Shown: one piece after another, positions 7,552 to 11,871 of the stretch
Numbering within the stretch: position 1 is the stretch's first letter
Layout: each line of letters opens with the position of its first letter
Assembly: GCA_016296345.1 (NCBI GenBank)
Contig: JAEDJL010000049.1
Span: forward strand, 1 to 11,871
DNA from: Bacteroidales bacterium
GTDB lineage: Bacteria; Bacteroidota; Bacteroidia; Bacteroidales; P3
Length of the DNA stretch: 11,871 nucleotides
Direction of reading: 5' to 3'
Notes under the pieces: generated by a model
Database searches by the model: none
What the model was told of the DNA's origin: nothing
What the model saw: the letters and a program-made list of their open reading frames with translations, nothing else
Position numbers and translations under genes: made by a program

Positions 7552-8547
7552 CTACAACAACTCATCGACAATCGCCTGATATTTGCGACGATTGCTCTCT
7601 ATGTCGGCATATTCCGAAAGGAATCGTCTGTTGTTTTCTTTCAGTTCCTCACTATCAAGTTGCAAAACCTTGTCTATGTAGTCGGCTTTTGCAATTTCCT
7701 CGTCCGAAACCATAAGACAGTTTTTCCCGTTTTCAATCAATCCTTTGTAAGAGGGCAAATCCGACACTATTGCAAGACATTCGGCACTCAGAGCTTCCAT
7801 CAGGCTGTTCGGAAGACCATCGCTGCATGGAATAGAGACATAAATCTTTGATTTTGCGTAGTATTCTTTGTTCTTTTCGGGCGAAAGCCAACCCACAAAG
7901 CTGACTTTTCTCTCTATTTTCAGCTCTTTTGCAAGGCTCAAAAGCTCTTCTTCTCTTCCGTCTGCTGCAACCACAAGCCTCCATGAGGCATATTCGCTTT
8001 TTGAAACGAAGTTTGCAAACGCCCTTATAATGTCATCAATCCTGTAAAGCGGCGAGTGCAGACGATTGGAATAGACAATATTCTCTTTTTCGGAAGGTTT
8101 TACAAGCTCTATTCCGAGATTTGCCAACACAATTTTTGCATTCTTTGGAGCATATTGCCTCATCTGTTCAACAAGATAGGGACATACCGCATTGAAAGCG
8201 TCAGACGACTTCAAGATATACCTTAACATTGCTCTGAAAACAAATCCCCTTTTCGGCATAAGAAGAACATCGCTTCCGATTGCAACAGCAAGTGCAGGGA
8301 TACTTCTTTTCTTTGCAAGAGCAACAACAAATGCCGTAAGATTAAGCTGATAAAATACCACCATATCGGGTTTTAACTCCCTCAACAGCCGTCTTGTCTT
8401 GAAGAAAGCCCCTATAATATGCTTCCAATCGAACTTTATTCCGCTTGTAATCTCAATTCGGTCAAATTTTTCTACAAACAAACTGCTCAAACGCTTGGTA
8501 TGTATGCTGTTTTCGTTGCCTGCAATGAGAAGAGTTTTTGTTTTCAT
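7552..8547 (-). CDS. Glycosyltransferase, family 4-like (GT-B fold)
   Basis: This 331-residue protein looks like a retaining GT-B glycosyltransferase that moves a sugar from a nucleotide donor onto a lipid- or glycan-linked acceptor at the inner face of the membrane. The N-terminal acceptor domain starts with TLLIAGNENSIHTKRL (5-20). The donor half begins near 155. VSFVGWLSPEKNKEYYAKSK (215-234) is typical of GT4. The nucleotide-sugar motif is SDGLPNSLMEAL (242-253), where D243 and E251 form the usual EX7E pair with Asp in place of the first Glu. No signal peptide is seen, so it is cytosolic or membrane-peripheral. It follows the dehydrogenase gene by 17 bases and is probably co-transcribed. 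The acceptor is unknown; capsule or O-antigen assembly is plausible, but no other polysaccharide genes are nearby. Confidence 0.83.
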   Translation of the reverse strand: MKTKTLLIAGNENSIHTKRLSSLFVEKFDRIEITSGIKFDWKHIIGAFFKTRRLLRELKPDMVVFYQLNLTAFVVALAKKRSIPALAVAIGSDVLLMPKRGFVFRAMLRYILKSSDAFNAVCPYLVEQMRQYAPKNAKIVLANLGIELVKPSEKENIVYSNRLHSPLYRIDDIIRAFANFVSKSEYASWRLVVAADGREEELLSLAKELKIERKVSFVGWLSPEKNKEYYAKSKIYVSIPCSDGLPNSLMEALSAECLAIVSDLPSYKGLIENGKNCLMVSDEEIAKADYIDKVLQLDSEELKENNRRFLSEYADIESNRRKYQAIVDELL

Positions 8548-8564
8548 GTTTTCGATGAGGTTTT

Positions 8565-11471
8565 TTATTTCTCTTTGAGAGCGTTATACAATATTTCTAT
8601 AGGGTGAAGGGCAGTTCGAGACGAGAAATGCTTTATCTGTTCTCTGCAACTTGTTCCCGGAGCTGCAATTATGGTGTCGGCAGATGCCTTTTCTATTGCA
8701 GGAATAAGCACAGAGTTTGCAATAGTCTTGCTCATGTCGTAATGTCTTTTCTCATAACCATAACTTCCTGCCATTCCGCAACAGCCGCTCGGTATTACTT
8801 CAACAGAATAGTTTGAAGGAATGCAGAGCATTCGCTCCATAAACTCCGTACCTGTAAGAGCTTTCTGCTGACAATGACCATGTAGTAAGATATGTTGTTC
8901 TTTGTCGGTAAAGAGTTCCGAACTTATCACACCCAAGTCTGCTTGTTTTGCAATAAATTCGTCAAAAAGGAAAACATTTTGGCTCAAAAACGAAATATCT
9001 TCTCCCAAAAGGTCGGGGTATTCGTCTCTGAAACTGAGCGTTGCCGAAGGTTCTATTCCCACAAGGGGAGTTTGTTCGCTTATCAGCTCTCTCAATATAT
9101 CCACATTTCGTTTTGCGAGCTTCTTTGCTCTCTTTACCATTCCCTTGCTTATTGCTATTCTGCCGCTTTCTTTAATCGGAGCTTTCTTTACCACAAATCC
9201 CAAAGCCGAAAACAGCTTTATTGCAGCCTTTGCAACAGAAGTGTCTTGAAATCTTGAAAACTCATCTATAAAAAGATAAATCGTCCTGCCGTTTGCTCTT
9301 TCGGCTTTTTCAAATTGCTTTGAGAAGTTGCAAGGGTGAATTTTTGGCAAATCCCTTTGGGGAGCAAATCCCATTATTGCTTTCAAAGCCGACGAAGTAA
9401 GCCTGTTTGACACAAACCAATTATAGATTGAGGGGAACAGACTGCCTGCTTGTTGAAACTTTGGCAGAGAGTTTATCATCAAGACGCTCAAAGGATAGCC
9501 GTGTTTGTCGTAATGGTGTTGCAAGGCTTCACTTTTGAGCTTGGTTATGTCCACATTGGAAGGACATTCTCTCTTGCAAGCCTTACACATCAAACAATTA
9601 TCCAACGCACTCTTGATAATGTTTTCGCTCAAAGGGTCATCTGCACAAGAAAAAGAGAGCATCTCCCTGATTATGTTGGCTCTTGCCCTCGGAGTGTCAA
9701 GTTCAGAACCTGTGGCTTTGAAAGTCGGACACATCAAACCCCCTATTGTTTGGCTCTTGCGGCAATCGGCAGCTCCGTTGCAACGCTCTGCCGCACATTG
9801 TAAGCCTTTCTCTCTCTCAAAAGAGTAGTATGTCTTTATTTCGACGGCGTTTGCACCTTCGTAACGCAGGTTTTTGTTCATTTGAGGCGTGCTTACAATC
9901 TTGCCACGGTTGAAAACATTGTCTTTGTCCCACACTTGCTTGGTTTGACACATCAAACGATAAATCTCTTCTCCGTACATCAGAGGAATCCATTCTCCCC
10001 TCAGTCTTCCGTCTCCGTGTTCTCCGCTCAGAGAACCTCTGTATTTTTTTACAAGAAGAGCAATCTCCCTGCTTATTTGGTGAAAGAGTTGCACATCTTC
10101 TTCTTTCTTCAAGTTGAGAACAGGTCTCAAATGCAATTCTCCCGTTGCTATGTGAGCATGATAGACACATTTGAGATTGTATTTCTCCAAAATCTTCTCA
10201 AACTCTTTCATATAGCTTGGCAACTTCTCAACACTCACGGCAGTGTCCTCAATTACCGACACAGGTTTGTCGTTTCCCGGAATGTTTGTCAAAAGTCCCA
10301 AGCCTGCCTTACGCAAAGCCCACACCTTTGCGACTTCCGACCCCTCCACAATGCTGTATGCGTATGCTTTTTTCTCCCTTTCAAAATCCGACTTGCAGTC
10401 TTGCACCTTTTTTAGCAGCTCTTCATGGCAATCATCTGCAAATTCAATAATCAACACCGCCTCAGGTTTTCCCTGAATGAAGAAAGTGTTTTGCTTTTGA
10501 GCAGGATTGCGATATGCAGCCTCCACAATATTGTCGTCCATAAGCTCTACCGCCATCGGATTGTGTCTCAAAGCGGTGAGGTTACCCTCAAAACTATCAT
10601 ACAAATCGGCAAAATGAACACACAACACTGCCTTTTCTTTCGGAGGAAGAGGCAAAAGGTTGAGTTTTAGTTCGGTTGCAAACGCCAATGTGCCTTCACT
10701 TCCGCAAAAGAGCTTGGCAAGATTGGGAGCATCGCCCTCGTAGAGAGAGTCCAAGGCATAACCATTGTTGCGTCTTGGCACACACTTTTCGGGAAACGCC
10801 TGTTCAATCTTCTCTTTCAAAGCCTTGTCGGAACGAATGTCAGACACAAAGCGATAAATCTCCCCTTCAAGCCCTTCGATATGGGTTTTTGCCTCAAACT
10901 CCTCCTTGTTTAATTGTTTCAACACAGTCTTTTTGCCGTTTGAGAGCAAGACGCTCACTTCCAAAATATGCTCTCTCACAGAACCATAGACCAAAGAATG
11001 CAATCCGCAAGAGTTATTTCCTGCCATACCTCCCACACAACAACGATTGGCAGTCGAAGTTTCGGGAGCAAAGAACAATCCGAAAGGTTTGAGATAACAA
11101 TTCAGCTCCTCCAATACCACACCCGGTTGAACCCTTACCCATCTTTCTTTGGCATCAAGCTCCAAAATTTTGTTCATTCGCCGACTTACATCTACAACAA
11201 TTCCTTTTCCGACAACCTGACCTGCAAGCGACGTTCCGGCAGCCCGAGGGATAAGAAAGGTTTGGTGCTTTTTGCAAAAGTCAAGCAGAATTTTTATGTC
11301 GTTTTCGCAATCCTCACAAGGGAAAAACACAGCCAAGGGTCGCTCTCTGTAAGCCGACGCATCGGTAGAGTACAAAATAAGAGTGAGAGCGTCAAAACTC
11401 AACTCTCCTGCAAGCATTCCTTGCAGCTTTTTCAATTCTTCTGTTGTAGAAATATCGTGTTGCATAACCAT
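8565..11471 (-). CDS. FAD- and 4Fe-4S-containing 2-hydroxyacid dehydrogenase, YdiJ-like
   Basis: This 968-residue flavoprotein fuses what are separate subunits in glycolate oxidase. The FAD-binding PCMH domain carries PRAAGTSLAGQ (75-85), PETSTANRCCVGG (136-148) and CGSEGTLAF (256-264). The FAD-oxidase C-terminal domain has HAHIATGELHLRP (438-450) and GEHGDG (483-488), whose histidines bind metal and substrate in the family. Ferredoxin-like cysteines follow: C559, C564, C570, C581, then CLMCKACKRECP (C626, C629, C632, C636). A CCG/heterodisulfide-reductase-like domain ends the protein, with HGHCQQK (864-870) and GCCGMAG (896-902). E. coli YdiJ of this architecture oxidises D-2-hydroxyglutarate; D-lactate is an alternative substrate. 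Electrons probably pass through the clusters to a carrier or quinone. I start at the ATG at 11471; the ATG at 11465 is equally possible. An in-frame TTG at 11504 coincides with the promoter -33 element and is rejected. Confidence 0.88.
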   Translation of the reverse strand: MVMQHDISTTEELKKLQGMLAGELSFDALTLILYSTDASAYRERPLAVFFPCEDCENDIKILLDFCKKHQTFLIPRAAGTSLAGQVVGKGIVVDVSRRMNKILELDAKERWVRVQPGVVLEELNCYLKPFGLFFAPETSTANRCCVGGMAGNNSCGLHSLVYGSVREHILEVSVLLSNGKKTVLKQLNKEEFEAKTHIEGLEGEIYRFVSDIRSDKALKEKIEQAFPEKCVPRRNNGYALDSLYEGDAPNLAKLFCGSEGTLAFATELKLNLLPLPPKEKAVLCVHFADLYDSFEGNLTALRHNPMAVELMDDNIVEAAYRNPAQKQNTFFIQGKPEAVLIIEFADDCHEELLKKVQDCKSDFEREKKAYAYSIVEGSEVAKVWALRKAGLGLLTNIPGNDKPVSVIEDTAVSVEKLPSYMKEFEKILEKYNLKCVYHAHIATGELHLRPVLNLKKEEDVQLFHQISREIALLVKKYRGSLSGEHGDGRLRGEWIPLMYGEEIYRLMCQTKQVWDKDNVFNRGKIVSTPQMNKNLRYEGANAVEIKTYYSFEREKGLQCAAERCNGAADCRKSQTIGGLMCPTFKATGSELDTPRARANIIREMLSFSCADDPLSENIIKSALDNCLMCKACKRECPSNVDITKLKSEALQHHYDKHGYPLSVLMINSLPKFQQAGSLFPSIYNWFVSNRLTSSALKAIMGFAPQRDLPKIHPCNFSKQFEKAERANGRTIYLFIDEFSRFQDTSVAKAAIKLFSALGFVVKKAPIKESGRIAISKGMVKRAKKLAKRNVDILRELISEQTPLVGIEPSATLSFRDEYPDLLGEDISFLSQNVFLFDEFIAKQADLGVISSELFTDKEQHILLHGHCQQKALTGTEFMERMLCIPSNYSVEVIPSGCCGMAGSYGYEKRHYDMSKTIANSVLIPAIEKASADTIIAAPGTSCREQIKHFSSRTALHPIEILYNALKEK

Positions 11472-11474
11472 TTG

Positions 11475-11504
11475 CAAAGGTAACAAGAAAAGACAAACCG
11501 ACAA
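11475..11504 (-). promoter_or_regulatory. Leftward promoter for the dehydrogenase-glycosyltransferase unit
   Basis: On the minus strand TTG (11504-11502), 19 bases and TACCTTTG (11482-11475) match the Bacteroidota promoter with a full -7 box. The box ends 3 bases before the ATG at 11471 and 9 bases before the ATG at 11465. The mRNA would therefore start at or next to a start codon. It is nearly identical in layout and in the bases ACCTTTGCAA to the promoter at 48-78. Confidence 0.6.
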
Positions 11505-11527
11505 TAAAAATCCAACCGCCGAGTTAC

Positions 11528-11568
11528 AAAAGCATTTAGCCTCTATCGAGGGAGGCTTTTGCTTTTTT
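11528..11568 (+). terminator. Terminator-like hairpin built on repeat copy B
   Basis: On the plus strand AGCCTC (11538-11543) pairs with GAGGCT (11552-11557). An outer stem AAAAGC (11528-11533) pairs with GCTTTT (11561-11566), separated by a T-T internal loop, and T-rich sequence follows. This resembles an intrinsic terminator for rightward transcripts, which here could only be antisense to the dehydrogenase gene. Around copy A neither outer stem nor T run exists, so termination cannot be the shared role of the repeat. Confidence 0.35.
11531..11557 (-). repeat. 27-bp hairpin repeat, copy B (inverted relative to copy A)
   Basis: This is the exact reverse complement of 116-142. Read on the minus strand it precedes the dehydrogenase promoter, with 48 bases between repeat and -7 box. 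It thus has the same orientation relative to its downstream gene as copy A. TCGGCG recurs on the minus strand at 11522-11517, eight bases past the repeat. No direct target duplication is seen outside either copy. Confidence 0.75.
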
Positions 11569-11591
11569 CGATCAGAATTGCTTTGAAAAAC

Positions 11592-11601
11592 AGGACGTCC
11601 T
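11592..11601. other. Perfect 10-base palindrome AGGACGTCCT
   Basis: A loop-less perfect palindrome sits directly before the ATG of the short ORF at 11602. Its AGGA half could act as an SD-like site 6 bases before that ATG, or the whole could be a protein-binding site. A chance occurrence is possible. Confidence 0.2.
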
Positions 11602-11703
11602 ATGAGGTTCTATGACTACCTATCTTTGTTTGGTCGAAACAAAAGGGGCAAAAGCGTCAAATACCGGCTGTTTGCAATAAAGCAAAGCGGCGTTTTGATT
11701 TGA
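11602..11703 (+). CDS. Possible 33-residue basic peptide ORF
   Basis: The frame starts ATG AGG TTC and ends TGA at 11701-11703. It encodes a very basic peptide that begins MRFYDYLSLFGRNKRG and ends IKQSGVLI. In its favour are an AGGA six bases upstream and a reasonable mix of hydrophobic and basic residues. Against it, the last codons and stop lie inside the perfect hairpin at 11684-11718, which is better explained as the terminator of the leftward T9SS cargo gene. No good promoter precedes it; TTGCTTTG at 11578-11585 is only a weak -7 box. I recognise no family. Confidence 0.15.
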   Translation: MRFYDYLSLFGRNKRGKSVKYRLFAIKQSGVLI

Positions 11704-11718
11704 TGAAAACGCCGCTTT
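11684..11718 (-). terminator. Intrinsic terminator of the leftward T9SS cargo gene
   Basis: A perfect 13-bp stem, AAAGCGGCGTTTT (11684-11696) with AAAACGCCGCTTT (11706-11718), closes a 9-base loop. On the minus strand the stem ends in TTT and continues GCTTTATT, a moderate U tract, 46 bases past the stop codon at 11765. It may also stop rightward transcripts, though the plus-strand tail is less T-rich. Confidence 0.75.
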
Positions 11719-11764
11719 GAATATTCTCTTATTCAATTCCTTTTATTAAATGTTCGACTTGGTT

Positions 11765-11871
11765 TTATTGAACAACGAATTTTTTGTTCAGTTTGCCTTT
11801 TTCGGTGGTTATTGTTATGAAATACGTTCCCGAGGCGTAGTTTGCAAGAGGCAGTTGCAGCGTTTTGGAGT
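11765..11871 (-). CDS. C-terminus of a T9SS-secreted protein (partial)
   Basis: Only the last 34 codons lie in the window, reading leftward to TAA at 11767-11765; the rest lies beyond the right edge. The residues fit a type A sorting domain of the type IX (Por) secretion system. A short LPLANYASGTYFITI strand is followed by TTEKGK, a turn, and a lysine-rich final strand ending KKFVVQ at the very C-terminus. In the family this domain guides the protein across the outer membrane and is then removed, often with attachment of the cargo to surface lipopolysaccharide. The cargo function cannot be seen. A strong hairpin terminator follows at 11684-11718. The call is by recognised pattern over few residues, but the YxSGxYfi...K.N.KFVV.* pattern is characteristic. 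Confidence 0.75.
   Translation of the reverse strand, partial: SKTLQLPLANYASGTYFITITTEKGKLNKKFVVQ

Noticed and set aside
11472..11504. Longer dehydrogenase start at a TTG giving an 11-residue hydrophobic N-terminus
   Set aside because: The TTG is the -33 element and the -7 box lies inside this extension, so it would not be transcribed from that promoter; the apparent signal-like MSVCLFLLPL is an artefact.
116..11557. The 27-bp inverted repeats as terminal repeats of a transposon or island
   Set aside because: No transposase or integrase lies between them, no target duplication flanks them, and the enclosed genes are ordinary housekeeping genes with even composition.
1..11871. tRNA, rRNA, CRISPR array, riboswitch, phage or defence genes
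   Set aside because: I looked for cloverleaf arms, spaced repeats, known aptamer cores and typical defence motifs on both strands and saw none.

Overview
The window looks like chromosomal DNA of a Bacteroidota bacterium, probably Bacteroidales. Three signs point there. The promoters are of the Bacteroidota type (TTG or TTTG, 19 bases, TAnnTTTG). The order hpt-adk-obgE is typical of the phylum. The window also ends in the C-terminus of a type IX secretion (T9SS) cargo protein. Base composition is AT-rich and even, and all nine main genes are intact. I see no phage, transposase, CRISPR, rRNA or tRNA.

Layout: (1) Positions 1-43 hold the first 14 codons of a leftward gene. (2) Positions 44-262 are a divergent promoter region with two back-to-back promoters, a 15-base dyad and one copy of a 27-bp hairpin repeat. 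(3) Positions 263-7536 hold seven closely packed rightward genes: a LysM lytic transglycosylase, a membrane-anchored SGNH hydrolase, hpt, adk, obgE, a PAP2 lipid phosphatase and comM/yifB. Junctions are overlaps or gaps of at most 31 bases, and a second promoter sits just before hpt. (4) Positions 7552-11471 hold a leftward two-gene unit: a YdiJ-like FAD/Fe-S dehydrogenase followed by a family 4-like glycosyltransferase. (5) Positions 11472-11764 are intergenic, with a promoter, the inverted second copy of the 27-bp repeat, two terminator-like hairpins, a small palindrome and a doubtful 33-codon ORF. (6) Positions 11765-11871 are the end of a leftward T9SS cargo gene.

Function: the first two genes probably act together on the cell wall. 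hpt, adk and obgE cover purine salvage, adenylate balance and GTP-dependent ribosome assembly. PAP2 likely acts on membrane lipid phosphates, and ComM is a DNA-remodelling ATPase. The leftward pair joins 2-hydroxyacid oxidation with cell-surface sugar transfer, an unexplained combination.

I did not find a convincing new multi-gene system. The two observations I rate highest are non-coding. One is a perfect 27-bp hairpin-forming repeat, inverted 11.4 kb apart, lying upstream of a promoter in the same orientation relative to the gene each time. The other is a recurring layout in which the -7 promoter box ends only 3-6 bases before the start codon, implying leaderless or nearly leaderless mRNAs.
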